DNA of 64,000 nucleotides, taken from the NCBI GenBank assembly GCA_006937955.1, contig SSNP01000005.1, positions 1,373,947-1,437,946 on the forward strand, in the 5' to 3' direction. The DNA comes from Pachypanchax playfairii. Lineage: Eukaryota > Chordata > Actinopteri > Cyprinodontiformes > Aplocheilidae. Shown here one piece after another: positions 1 to 10,600 of the stretch. Position numbers and translations under genes: made by a program. The notes under the pieces were generated by a model. It was not told where the DNA came from, did no database searches, and was given only the letters and a program-made list of their open reading frames with translations. Numbering within the stretch: the first letter of the stretch is position 1; every line of letters begins with the position of its first letter.

Positions 1-672
1 CTTTTTGTCGCCTCTGTGCAAGACTACACAGGAGGGGGAAAAGGGAAAGAGCAATGCATAATCTCCTATGTATGACAGATAAAGGGAGTGAATATCGCCA
101 TCTTTCCGCTCTGTTCTCTGCATCTCCTAATCGCTTTTCTGACGTTTCAATCTGCCAAGGCCCTAATGAAAATATGATGAGGCGGATCTATGGTCCTTGG
201 GGATGGATGGAGGGATAGAACGAGGGATGGCTGCTGAGGGAGGATGAAGGGAGAGAAAATACACTCTGTCCTTATTTCTGGGCTCCGTTGGGGATACATA
301 GTTCTTGGAGCTTTCTATTTAGATGTTGCCACAGCCGGAGTGTGTCTCTCTCTTCTGTTTTATTCTCTCTTTATCTCTGCCATCCTTATTTTTTTATGTA
401 TATTTATGTATGAATGTGTGCCTGTGTGACCAGGATAAATGTGTTTATTTTTTTGTTTATACCCTCTTTTTTCACATGAACTCCCACAGGCTGGCTGCTT
501 TGCCTTTTGTCATCCAAGAAAGATGAAACTTCTTCTTAATCATTCCAGTTCGCCCTGTTTTAGCCCCTGTTGAAGCTCTCCTGCCTCTTTATTTACAATC
601 CTGTGGCTGTGTGTAAAAATACAATCTGTGTGTTGAAAGATAAAATCACCCTTTGTGTGTATCCCCCATCAG
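1..672. other. 3' end of an upstream znf423 intron
   Basis: No coding segment resembling the N-terminal znf423 exons (first finger, acidic linker) is visible here. The stretch is AT-rich and ends in a usable acceptor, cccccatcAG at 663-672, directly before the first recognised exon. Short open frames in it have no recognisable content. Confidence 0.7.
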
Positions 673-850
673 ATGGTGATGATGACCCTGCAGGTCTGTC
701 CTGGGTGCCCTCTTCGCCCTCCAGTAAAGACGTCGCGTCGCCCTCACAGATGCCTGATGGCTGCTGTGACCTCGGCATGGCCACCGGAGGCGAGGAGGAA
801 GGAGGCTCGGGGCTGCCGTACCCCTGCCAGTTCTGTGACAAATCCTTCAG
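673..850 (+). CDS. znf423: znf423 exon A: acidic linker and start of the second finger
   Basis: The exon starts with two bases of a split codon and encodes the linker DDDP..LSWV.SSPSSKDVASPSQM, then GEEEGGSGLPYPCQFCDKSF. The SSPSSKDVASP stretch and the PYPCQFCDKSF finger start are near-identical to what I recall of human ZNF423. The finger is cut by the intron right after its conserved Phe; the codon AG|C is completed in the next exon. The acceptor is at 671-672 and the donor is gtatct at 851. In mammals I recall this linker beginning the very large exon, so the 5' boundary is probably ancestral and the 3' boundary new. Confidence 0.9.
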
Positions 851-1723
851 GTATCTTCTCTAACTCTCCATGAGGACAATTATATCAGTATCATGACACG
901 ATGTTTAGTTGCACCTTCAGATTCTGCTCATGAATATCTACAGTATGTGTACATAAATAAACTACACTCTCAGTTTTAACATAATAAAGTGGAGCACAAA
1001 GGCAACAGTAAAGGGAATGAGGTGAATACATTTCTCACCAACATCTCCAGGGACTCAGTCAAGATCCATTTTAAGAACAGCTGTCTTCCTCACACTCCAG
1101 AGTCACCATCATTATTCTCTGTATTAATTGTTCTGCCTAGATCTTACCTCTTTCTGTCATTCTTTATCGTTGAATGTCTACGTCTTTTTTGTTTAACGGC
1201 TCTTTTTTAAAGCTAAAGATGGTCAGACATGTTAACGGTCCTGAGTAACAGTTCTCAACCATTTAACCACATGAGTTTTCTCTGCAAAAGGACTCGGCTT
1301 TTTATTTCCTTTTTTATACTCTAATGTTTAATGTGTGATTGCACATAAATGTGTTAAGATGTTAAAACCAAAGATCTAAATTTATGTCAGTTGGTGGTGG
1401 CAAGTAAAAAATACCAATTATTCATTTAAAGAACTGTTTATTTTTATTTGGCGGTTGGAGCTGGTGAAGTTCTGCTACTTCAGCAGTTAAAAGGTTAAAT
1501 CATTTTCAGAACTAGTTTTCACTCTTTATATAAAAAGTACTTTTCACATTTTCTGGAAAGTAGTTTTTAAGTCAATTTAAAGTCAAATTAGACAGAGTTG
1601 ATGTGTTTGCTGATGTTGATTAGATCTGGTGGCCATCTTGAATCGGCACACACGTTCCTCCACCTATTTACCTTATGTTGATTAAAATGACAGCTGATAT
1701 ACGTCATCTCTCGTCCCCTCCAG
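851..1723. other. znf423 intron (873 bp)
   Basis: AT-rich intron with donor gtatct and acceptor tcccctccAG. It interrupts a zinc finger inside its helix-proximal segment. No repeat or RNA gene was recognised in it. Confidence 0.85.
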
Positions 1724-1848
1724 CCGCCTGAGTTACCTGAAGAGACACGAGCAGATCCACAGTGACAAGCTGCCTTTCAAGTGCACCTTCTGCAGCCGCC
1801 TGTTTAAACACAAGAGGAGCAGAGACCGCCATGTGAAACTCCACACAG
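1724..1848 (+). CDS. znf423: znf423 exon B: end of second finger and a complete third finger
   Basis: The first base completes Ser from the previous exon, then RLSYLKRHEQIH finishes the second finger. A full finger follows: FKCTFCSRLF..HKRSRDRHVKLH, with both Cys and both His present. The inter-finger linker HSDKLPF is characteristic of ZNF423/ZNF521. The exon ends in CACACAG|gtatgt, phase 1, and Gly is completed in the next exon. In published work on OAZ, fingers of this first cluster bind the EBF-type inverted-repeat DNA site; that role is inferred here from homology. Confidence 0.92.
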
Positions 1849-2043
1849 GTATGTTCAAACATGTCCGTACGCTTTCATCGGCCAGGATTAGTTTCATTTC
1901 AACATGTGTTTTTTCACTGGTGTTGTTGTTTTCACCATCTACATGGTGAAGATCTGGTTCCTGTGGTCTGCTCTGCTGTGGGTCTTTATAAGAGATCACA
2001 CATGATAGAAAATAAAGTGATTATTTCTGATCAAATCATACAG

Positions 2044-2125
2044 GAGATAAAAAGTACAGCTGCCAGGAGTGTGAAGCTGCCTTTTCCCGCTCTGATCACC
2101 TGAAGATTCATCTCAAGACACACAG
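2044..2125 (+). CDS. znf423: znf423 exon C: one zinc finger
   Basis: An 82-nt exon encoding DKKYSCQECEAAFSRSDHL and KIHLKTH, a single canonical C2H2 finger of the N-terminal DNA-binding cluster. It opens in phase 1 (G|GA) and closes in phase 2 (AG|C, Ser). The acceptor is catacAG at 2042-2043 and the donor is gtaact. It is separated from the preceding exon by only 195 bp and from the next by 87 bp. Confidence 0.92.
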
Positions 2126-2212
2126 GTAACTGCTTCAGAACTTTATTATTAGAACATTTCTGCTACACAGGTTTGACTCCTTGTATTTAATGTTTTGTGT
2201 CCATTCAACCAG

Positions 2213-2288
2213 CTCCAGCAAACCATTCAAGTGTTCTGTATGTAAGCGTGGCTTCTCTTCCACGTCATCACTGCAGAGCCACATGCAG
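2213..2288 (+). CDS. znf423: znf423 exon D: main part of one finger
   Basis: A 76-nt exon encoding SSKPFKCSVCKRGFSSTSS and LQSHMQ. The Cys pair and the first His are here; the second His comes from the next exon (AH), so the intron falls inside the His-His spacer. SSKPFKC.VCKRGFSSTSSLQSHMQAH is a ZNF423/ZNF521 signature finger. It begins after aaccAG at 2211-2212 and ends in phase 0 at ATGCAG|gtaaat. Confidence 0.92.
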
Positions 2289-2423
2289 GTAAATACTGTT
2301 ATTGATTCTCTTCACACTTATTCTGATGCAGTTACAGGAGCTGACTGGTCAGTGTTTGACTCAGTCTTGAAATATTCAGATTGAGTCATTTTTAGCTTGA
2401 TGTTCTGTGTATCTAACACTCAG

Positions 2424-2704
2424 GCTCATCGTAAGAATAGAGAACATCTTGCACTGAGAAGTGAGAAGGATGGAGGGAAGAAAGGAGCAGGAGGAGACGG
2501 TGACCTGGAGCAGGACCTGTACATGTGTGATTACTGTGAAGAGACGTTCAGCCAGACCGATGAGCTGGAAAAGCACGTCCTGACCAGACACCCCCAGCTT
2601 TCAGACCGAGCTGACCTGCAGTGCATCCACTGTCCGGAAATCTTTCTGGACGAGGCTTCGCTGCTCACGCATATTGAAACACAACACGCCAACCGTAAAC
2701 ACAA
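2424..2704 (+). CDS. znf423: znf423 exon E: basic linker and two fingers
   Basis: Encodes AHRKNREHLA, a Lys/Gly-rich linker (SEKDGGKKGAGGDGD), then two fingers, YMCDYCEETFSQTDELEKH..RH and LQCIHCPEIFLDEASLLTH..QH. The CDYCE.TFSQT.ELEKHVLTRHPQLS block is strongly conserved in vertebrate ZNF423. The exon closes in phase 2 (AA|A, Lys) at donor gtatgg, 2705. It is the only junction in the block whose exon side is AA rather than AG, CG or TG. The following intron is just 76 bp. Confidence 0.92.
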
Positions 2705-2780
2705 GTATGGCACATATTTGCTTTCTAAAGTTGTCTAACTCCTGGAAGGATTGATCTGGATTTGAATGTTTCTCCTCCAG

Positions 2781-3058
2781 ATGTCCCGTCTGCTCTGAAC
2801 AGTTCCCCTCTGTGGAGGACGTCTACTGCCACCTCGACAGTCATCGCCAGCCGGACTCTTCCAACCACAGTGCTGCCAGTCCTGATCCGGCACTGGGAAG
2901 TGTGGCCTCAATGAGCTCTGCCACACCGGACTCCAGCGCCAGCCTGGAGAGAGGCTCCACCCCTGACTCCACGCTAAAACACAGCCAGGGCGGTGAGCGG
3001 AGCCGCAGAAGAGGCACTGAGACTGGGGATGACGTGGGGATAAGCCTCGGACATCACG
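2781..3058 (+). CDS. znf423: znf423 exon F: one finger plus Ser/Pro-rich linker
   Basis: Encodes the finger CPVCSEQFPSVEDVYCHLDSH followed by the linker containing RQPDSSNHS, GSVASMSSATPDSSAS and RGSTPDSTLK. This serine-rich linker is the best single diagnostic for ZNF423. The C-terminal part (GERSRRRGTETGDDVG) is less conserved and replaces the shorter human sequence before GWTK. The exon opens in phase 2 and closes in phase 1 at CACG|gtatga. A longer reading-through form would hit a stop at 3088. Confidence 0.9.
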
Positions 3059-3395
3059 GTATGAAGGTTCTTATGGGTTGGGTTGATTAGTTCTGTAAGG
3101 TTGGTATGTTACCTGCAGCAGACAACAGGAGCCAACAGCTACTCAGAGCAAGAAACATTACTGAACACAATTTATCAAACGCAGCAGTGTAATCGTGTTT
3201 TTTATTAATATTAACTTGTTTGTAAAATACCTGATCTGTCATCTTGATCAGGGGGCACAAGCCAGTGTTTGTGTCATGAAGGACATCTGATGTAAAACAT
3301 GCCAAATAAACAATGATGCAGGACTTCCATGAAGAAAAGACCTTTCTGGAATGATGTCATACAGGAAGTTGCATGTTCACTGTTTGCTTCTACAG
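3059..3395. other. znf423 intron (337 bp)
   Basis: Donor gtatga, acceptor ttctacAG. AT-rich, with no recognisable repeat or RNA gene. Confidence 0.85.
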
Positions 3396-3776
3396 GTACT
3401 GGAGGGAACTGGGGCAAAGTGACGTACTCTTGTCCGTACTGCTCAAAGAGAGACTTTCACAGTCTGGCCGTGTTGGAGATCCATCTGAAGACCATCCATG
3501 CTGATAAGCCACAACAGAGCCATACCTGTCAGCTCTGCTTGGAAACTCTGCCAACACTTTACAACCTCAATGAGCATGTGCGTAAAGCCCACCGCGCCAG
3601 TGGAGGGACTGCTGGTGCTGCAGCAGCAGCTTTCCCTCTGCTTCAGTTCACCAACGTCACAGCGTTTCACTGCAACTACTGTCCAGACATGTTCGGAGAC
3701 ATCAACTCTCTGCAAGAGCACATCAGAGTGTCCCACTGTCTGCCTGGAGGGATCATGGCCAGCTCCACCACATTAG
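3396..3776 (+). CDS. znf423: znf423 exon G: three fingers of the middle cluster
   Basis: Encodes GNWGKVTYSCPYCSKRDF and then fingers ending HLKTIH, HTCQLCLETL...HVRKAH and FHCNYCPDMF...HIRVSH. The KPQQSHTCQ linker is a ZNF423 marker. An Ala/Gly-rich stretch (ASGGTAGAAAAAF) replaces the shorter human linker. In OAZ studies fingers 9-13 contact the BMP response element; this exon starts that group by homology. It starts at 3396 after tctacAG (phase 1) and ends TTAG|gtcaga (phase 1). Confidence 0.92.
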
Positions 3777-3895
3777 GTCAGATTTTGATCAGTTTCAGTC
3801 AGAAATAAAAAAGTGGGATGATCCTACCAGCTTTTAATCAAATGATGATTTTCTGTAACTATTTTTTAAATTATGACTGAACTTTTCCATTCTAG

Positions 3896-4077
3896 AGGGG
3901 AACCATGCCTTCTTCTGCAACCAGTGTTCAATGGGATTCCTCACAGAGTCTTCACTGACAGAACACATTCAGCAGACGCACTGCACCTCAGCGACTGGTG
4001 GTGGAGCTGCATCTGGGGGGGCGGTGACCAAACTGGAGTCTCCTGTTCTCCAGGCTGCATCTCAGTCCTTCATGGAG
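3896..4077 (+). CDS. znf423: znf423 exon H: one finger and linker
   Basis: Encodes GNHAFFCNQCSMGFLTESSL and TEHIQQTH, a single finger, then a Gly/Ala-rich linker (TGGGAASGGAVTKLESPVLQ) to QSFME. The LESPV and QSFMEVYSCPYC context matches ZNF423. The acceptor is ttctAG at 3894-3895 (119-bp intron); the donor is ATGGAG|gtgagg in phase 0. Reading past the donor gives a stop at 4104, so the splice is needed to join Glu-Val-Tyr. Confidence 0.9.
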
Positions 4078-4317
4078 GTGAGGATCCAAACATGACCCGA
4101 ACATAAATGTGAAAGTACTTGTTATTTTATTTTTGATGAAGTAGACTTAGAATACTAACTGATCCATCTGGTTAATGTTGTACTTATGAGTCACTGGTAC
4201 CTGGCAGCTGTTACAGACCATCAAATAAGGATAAACACAGTTTCAGCCACTTTGAGTCCAAGTGAAATGTTGATGGTTAATAATCTTAAAAAATAAGGAG
4301 TTATTGTTTATGTACAG

Positions 4318-4857
4318 GTTTACTCCTGCCCTTACTGCACCAATTCTCCTATCTTCGGCTCACTCCTCAAGCTCACTAAACACATAAAGGAGAACCATAA
4401 GAACATCCCTCTGGCCAACAACAAGCGACAGGCGAAGGTTGCCGACCTCAGCCCTGCCTCCTCTGACGTGGAAATTTCCTCACCAAAACGCCACCGACTG
4501 GGAGGTGACTCCACCCCCTCTGTGGGGAGTAATGGGGATTATCCGTGCAACCAGTGTGACCTACGATTTTCCAGTTTTGAGGGTTTCCAGGTGCACCTGA
4601 AGTCACACCTGGAGATGCTGTTGAGGCGCCAGTCCTGTCCTCAGTGCAACAAGGAGGACTTTGAATCTCAGGATGCGCTGCTTCAACACCTGACGGTGCA
4701 CTACACCACCACATCAACACAGTATGTGTGTGAGAGCTGTGATAAGCAGTTCTCCTCAGTGGACGACCTGCAGAAACACCTGCTGGACATGCACACTTTC
4801 GTCCTGTACCACTGTACGCTCTGTCAGGAGGTCTTTGATTCCAAGGTTTCTATACAG
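4318..4857 (+). CDS. znf423: znf423 exon I: four and a half fingers of the SMAD-binding region
   Basis: A 540-nt exon, phase 0 at both ends. It encodes fingers YSCPYCTNSPIFGSLLKL..H, YPCNQCDLRFSSFEGF..H, CPQCNKEDFESQDALLQH..H, YVCESCDKQFSSVDDLQKH..H and the first part of YHCTLCQEVFDSKVSIQ. The linker SSDVEISSPKRHRLGG is a basic, possibly nuclear-localising segment, conserved as SSPKRQRL in human. Published OAZ work places SMAD1/SMAD4 binding in fingers of this part. The last finger is completed in the next exon (VHLAVKH). Donor: ATACAG|gtaaat. Confidence 0.92.
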
Positions 4858-4946
4858 GTAAATTACACACCTTCATGGAGAATATTCTGGTTACTGGACA
4901 GGTTTATATCCAGACTTGATTCTCTTTTCTTCTTGTTGTCTTCAAG

Positions 4947-5094
4947 GTGCATTTAGCTGTGAAACATAGCAATGAGAAGAAACTGTTTCGCTGCACTGCC
5001 TGCGCTTGGGACTTCAGAAAGGAAGCAGATCTTCAGCTTCATGTCAAACATAATCACCTGGGTCAAAGGTCAGGCCTTCCAGGAGGCCTTGCAG
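4947..5094 (+). CDS. znf423: znf423 exon J: finger completion plus one finger
   Basis: Starts GTGCATTTAGCT (VHLAVKHSNEKK), completing the previous finger, then FRCTACAWDFRKEADL..HVKHNH. Two donors are possible, AAAG|gtcagg at 5069 and GCAG|gtacag at 5095. Only the second leaves one base, matching the next exon's phase (G|GA, Gly-Leu-Lys-Pro), so the end is set at 5094. This adds RSGLPGGLA to the inter-finger linker compared with human. The 89-bp upstream intron ends ttcaAG. Confidence 0.88.
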
Positions 5095-5420
5095 GTACAG
5101 TCACTGCAGGGAAACACATGAAGTCTTATTTATTGGAAAAAAATATCGGTTTTAGTTTAAAGAGTGAATAAAAACAGATATTGTTGCATTCTTTCACTCT
5201 GCAAAATGTGTTAACATGGTTAATGTTTTAGAAATTATTTTTTCTTCTTTTTCAAGTGACCAATGACAAACAAATACTTCTGCTAAAGAACCACAGTCTG
5301 TTTACATTGTTTACATTGTTTATAGAAAGTGAAAGTAAACCAGTCTGAACAAACATCAGAGAAAATGATTTAAAGTTCAATCTGCTTTATGATTGATGTT
5401 ATTTTTGTTTTATTTTCCAG
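5095..5420. other. znf423 intron (326 bp)
   Basis: AT-rich intron with donor gtacag and acceptor ttttccAG. It contains a short direct repeat of tgtttacatt near 5300-5320. Nothing else was recognised. Confidence 0.85.
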
Positions 5421-5981
5421 GACTGAAGCCCAGAAAGTGTATTTTCTGTGGAGAGACTTTTGGAACGGAGGTGGAGCTGCAGTGTCACATTACCACACAC
5501 AGCAAGAAGTTCACCTGTCGCTTCTGTGGCAAAGCTTTCCACGCCATCTCCCTGCTGGAAAGACACCTGCGAGAAAAACACTGCATCTTTGACGGCAGCA
5601 GCATCACCGGTAACGGAGGAGGTACAGGGAGCAGCGGGAGTCAGAACGGCACACCCAATGGACTGGCTCAGACCTCCAAGAGAGGAGGAGGGGGAGGAAG
5701 TGGGAACGGAGGGGCCGGAGGAGTTGAGAGAGTCACGGTTGCGGCTGCTGAGCAAGCCGATTTGCAGAACATTCTGCTGAAGAGTGGAGTTGTTGGGGGA
5801 GGATCGTCACATGGGGGAGATACAGCCAACAGCCATGAGGCGAGTGGTGGAGAGGAGGAAGTGGATAATTCAGAGCCCATGTACGCTTGTGATATCTGTG
5901 GAGCGGCCTACACCATGGAGTCGCTCCTGCAGAACCACCGGCTGCGTGACCACAACATCCGGCCGGGAGAAGACGATGCTG
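5421..5981 (+). CDS. znf423: znf423 exon K: three fingers with a long Gly-rich linker
   Basis: Encodes KCIFCGETFGTEVELQCHITTH, FTCRFCGKAFHAISLLERH..KH and YACDICGAAYTMESLLQNH..DH. Between the second and third fingers lies a Gly/Ser-rich linker (about 5605-5870; contains RGGGGGSGNGGAGG and VVGGGSSHGG) much longer than the human counterpart, although flanking ADLQ..LLK, NSHEAS and SEPMY.CDICG are conserved. It ends GCTG|gtaaaa in phase 1. Reading on gives a stop in the intron near 6050. Confidence 0.92.
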
Positions 5982-6085
5982 GTAAAAACTGCTTTCCCTG
6001 TCTCATGCACTCTCACTGTGCTGAAGATTCTTCTTATGTCATCAATATTTAATTTATGATCATTTAAAATAACCCTCTGTATCAG

Positions 6086-6270
6086 GTTCCAGAAAGAAGA
6101 AAGCAGATTTCATTAAAGGCAACCACAAGTGCAACGTGTGCTCCAGGACTTTCTTCTCTGAGAACGGGCTTCGAGAGCACGCTCAGACGCATCGTGGTCC
6201 TGCTAAACACTACATGTGTCCAATATGTGGCGAGCGTTTCCCGTCTCTTCTAACCCTCACCGAACACAAG
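6086..6270 (+). CDS. znf423: znf423 exon L: one and a half fingers
   Basis: Encodes SRKKKADFIKGNHKCNVCSR, TFFSENGLREHAQTH and YMCPICGERFPSLLTLTEHK; the last His comes from the next exon (VTH). Sequence is almost collinear with human ZNF423. The intron before it is 104 bp. The junction CACAAG|gtaccg is phase 0 and splits the His-His spacer, as in exon D. Confidence 0.92.
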
Positions 6271-7022
6271 GTACCGGTCATCATACAACCTGAATTTCTG
6301 TGGTTGTATGTGGGTGGTTTGGTGTTTTTAGAAAGAGCAGATGTAGTAGACACACGTGTAACGTTATTACATAAGGCCTGTAGGGTCTTGGACAGTATAA
6401 GATGAACATTTTGTTTTTTACTTTCTTCTTTTTACTACTTTTTCTTAGATAGTTTCTTTCAAGCATCAATACTCAGAGGCTTCGTGGTTTTACTGTTGGT
6501 AAAGTAAACCGGTGGTATTCTGATGTTTGTCAGGTTTATCAGCTGATAAAAGTTTTTGCTTTATGAAATGTTGAGTGGCGGCTGGACAAGATGAAAACTA
6601 AAAGCAGGTTTCAGACTTCACATTAAGTTTATGGTTGACTGTATAACCCAGTGACCTGTGGAGGTTCTTGTTTTTGTCTTTATTATGTAACACTGTTTAA
6701 TACTTTCAGTTTTCATGAACTTTTACATTTTTGGCTGTTTTGAATTCAGACTTTAAAAATGTGAAATTGTCCTCAGAGAAGCTACAAACTCCAGGATGTT
6801 GTTGTCTGTAAACCAGAAGGTTTCTGGTTCTAATCCTGGTACTCTGGATGAAGTGTTCTACCAGCAACATTCCTTTATGGTCATGTAAAAATAAAATGAT
6901 GAATAAAAACTTGATAAATTAAGCTAATTTAGTTGCTTCTCTCTAAAGTTGCCTGTATTTTGATGCAACAATTCCGGTGGTTTTATTAGTATCATGACTC
7001 TGATGTGTGTGTTCGCCTGCAG
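6271..7022. other. znf423 intron (752 bp)
   Basis: Donor gtaccg, acceptor gcctgcAG. AT-rich; no coding sequence, RNA gene or recognised transposon was seen. Confidence 0.85.
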
Positions 7023-7438
7023 GTGACTCACAGTAAAAGCCTGGACACGGGTACCTGTCGGATCTGTAAGATGCCCCTGCAGAGTGAGGAGGAGTTCATA
7101 GAACACTGTCAGATGCATCCTGATCTCCGCAACTCCCTCACCGGCTTCCGCTGCGTCGTCTGCATGCAGACCGTCACCTCCACCCTGGAGCTGAAGATAC
7201 ACGGAACCTTCCACATGCAGAAGCTTTCCACAGGCTCAGCGCTGGGAGGAACCGGAGGTGGCAACGCAGGTGTCGGTGGAGGGAACGGCTCAGCCTCGTC
7301 GTCCCCCAATGGGCAGCTGCAGCAGCACAAGCTGTATAAATGCGCCTTCTGCTTGAAGGAATTCAAGAATAAAGGAGATCTGGTGAAGCTGGATGTTAAC
7401 GGGCTGCCTTATGGCCTGTGTGCTGGTTGCATGAGCAG
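7023..7438 (+). CDS. znf423: znf423 exon M: two fingers, Gly-rich linker and a degenerate finger
   Basis: Encodes VTHSKSLDTGTCRICKMPLQ, a finger ending HCQMH, FRCVVCMQTVTSTLELKIHG and TFH, then a Gly-rich linker (GGTGGGNAGVGGGNGSASSS) longer than in human. Next is YKCAFCLKEFKNKGDL, in which the His ligands are replaced by LPYGLCAGCM. This atypical Cys4-like unit is also present in human ZNF423 as I recall, so it is conserved, not decay. The exon ends phase 2, GCAG|gtagga. Confidence 0.92.
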
Positions 7439-7601
7439 GTAGGAAACTTCTTCTCCAACATTGTTATGGGAATGTGTTTAATGGCAGATAAGTTCAGAAC
7501 ATCATTTTAGACATTGTAGATATTGCCACACATGTCATGAGCACTCATGTTTCTGTAAAAGTATCCTGCTGCAGAAAACAACAATATTTGTTTTCATTTA
7601 G

Positions 7602-7809
7602 GGGAACGAACGGCCAGAGTCCCAGTCAGGCTGTGATACCCGGAGACACGCAGGGAGAAAAGACTGTGACCACGCTCAGGTGTCCGGAGTGCGGTGTGAA
7701 GTTTGAAAGCGTCGAGGACTTGGAGGGTCACGTCCAGTCGGATCACCCTGAGGTCAGCCCAGAAACCAGCGCAGCAGGAAAGAAGGCCGAGGCTTCACCT
7801 GCTCCCAAG
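7602..7809 (+). CDS. znf423: znf423 exon N: linker and one finger
   Basis: Begins with the base completing Arg, then a variable linker (GTNGQSPSQAVIPGDTQGEK), the finger LRCPECGVKFESVEDLEGHV..DH and a tail ending SPAPK. The finger and the SPETS tail match human; the linker diverges. It ends phase 0 at CCCAAG|gtgaga. I recall this 3' boundary as the end of the large mammalian exon, which makes the following intron the ancestral one. Confidence 0.9.
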
Positions 7810-9249
<1,440 letters not shown>

Positions 9250-9334
9250 AAAAAGACCTACCAGTGTATTAAATGCCAAATGACGTTTGAGACAGAAAGA
9301 GAGATCCAGATTCATGTTGCAAATCACATGATCG
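9250..9334 (+). CDS. znf423: znf423 exon O: single zinc finger (copy in first contig)
   Basis: An 85-nt exon encoding KKTYQCIKCQMTFETEREIQ and IHVANHMI plus one base. It is almost identical to human ZNF423, where the next residues (E-EGINHEC) come from the last exon. The acceptor is cttgtAG and the donor is gtgagt (strong). Because 85 is not a multiple of three, using this exon together with its identical second copy at 12266 would break the frame. Published work assigns EBF interaction to the C-terminal fingers just after this one. Confidence 0.92.
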
Positions 9335-10470
9335 GTGAGTGATGCACGTTTTATCTAAATGTTTGTGTGTGTGTGAGTGTGCCAGTGTAATCAGATGGAA
9401 CACACACATATTCAGGCACACAGACTCAAACCATGTGGCTCTTCACTAAGAGTTTGTGATGATCACATGACTCCGCCGTTTAACAGCAATAACAGAAAGA
9501 TGGACATCTGTTTTATATGTTGTTATATTATAATATGTGACATCATATACAGGAGTTTTAGTCTAGAAAATAGACTAGAATCAAAAGCCCTGCAGATAAT
9601 TTATGATTCTTTATTTCAGTCTTATGTTGAACTCTGAGATAACGTCATTAAATTGTGTCGTGACGTGTGAATCTTCACTTGGTGTTTAACTAAAAACTTA
9701 CACTTATTTTGGTAGTTTGGATGTTCTTTTATGAACATCCACCGGGGCTGTTTTTTTTTCACTAGCCACTAATTTGCTGCCTTAGCATCTCTGTCGTCAT
9801 GGAGATTAACGAGGTGGACCTTCGAGTTGTTTTGGGGAACAAATGTTCTGCACCCCACCCCCCCACATCCCCTTCCACTGCTGACAGGTAGAGTCACTGA
9901 TGTGCTCTGAGGTGGTTGTGTGTGTCTGTGTTTTGTCTGGAGACCTGAGGAGAGAGTCACAGCTCTGGTACAGGAACTTCTTTCATTCCCTTGTTTTGTA
10001 GTCGTCTCCTTGCTGCCACGTGCACACGCTCAGACACACCAGAGGTGATTCACCCTCAATGAAAACGTGACAACCTGCAAAGAATGTTCAGCAGATTTCT
10101 TCATGTCTGCTGTGAACTTGTTCATGGTAGATATGTTTTATACATTTCTCAGTCAGTTGTCAGTCAGAACGTTATGTGAGATTTATTATGACACTGATTA
10201 GAATATTTTCATAACTCTCCTGAGATGTTGCTCTGAAACAGTGTGAAGAGTCATGATACAGACAGAGAAGAAGGAACAGACTCGTGACTCGCGGAACCAC
10301 TGAGCTTTATCACAAACTGACCTGATTTTTGGCACCTCTTTATTTTCAGATTTTCTGTTGCTCTTTAACTTCCTCTGTTTCATTTTTGACCCGTTCAGAT
10401 GTTTCAGTCATTCATTCTTCATGTTTCTCCTGCATCCCTCATCCTCCTCGGCTCTGCCACACACTTACAG

Positions 10471-10600
10471 GCTGATGGCAGTTTTGGGTTAATTAACAAG
10501 CTAATTGTGTGAAAACCAAGCGCAGGTTAATTATGTAATTGAGGCACAATGTTTGAAGAGTTTCCTATTTTTACATACATTGCTCTAAGAATCAGAGGAT
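10471..10600. promoter_or_regulatory. Candidate conserved non-coding element with homeodomain motifs
   Basis: This patch has several homeodomain core sites close together: GGGTTAATTAACAAG, AGCTAATTGTG, GGTTAATTATG and GTAATTGAGG. It is not simple repeat and has mixed composition unlike the surrounding AT-rich DNA. This is the usual look of vertebrate developmental enhancers in genes such as znf423. Conservation cannot be tested here. The identical sequence at 13487-13616 is the assembly duplicate. Confidence 0.3.

Noticed and set aside
5069..5094. Alternative donor AAAG|gtcagg for exon J
   Set aside because: Ends in phase 2 and would put the next exon out of frame; the donor at 5095 restores Gly-Leu-Lys-Pro. 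Could still be a rare non-productive form.
9721..9760. Hairpin ggatgttc-ttttat-gaacatcc as a terminator or small RNA
   Set aside because: An isolated 8-bp stem in an intron; expected by chance and with no supporting context.
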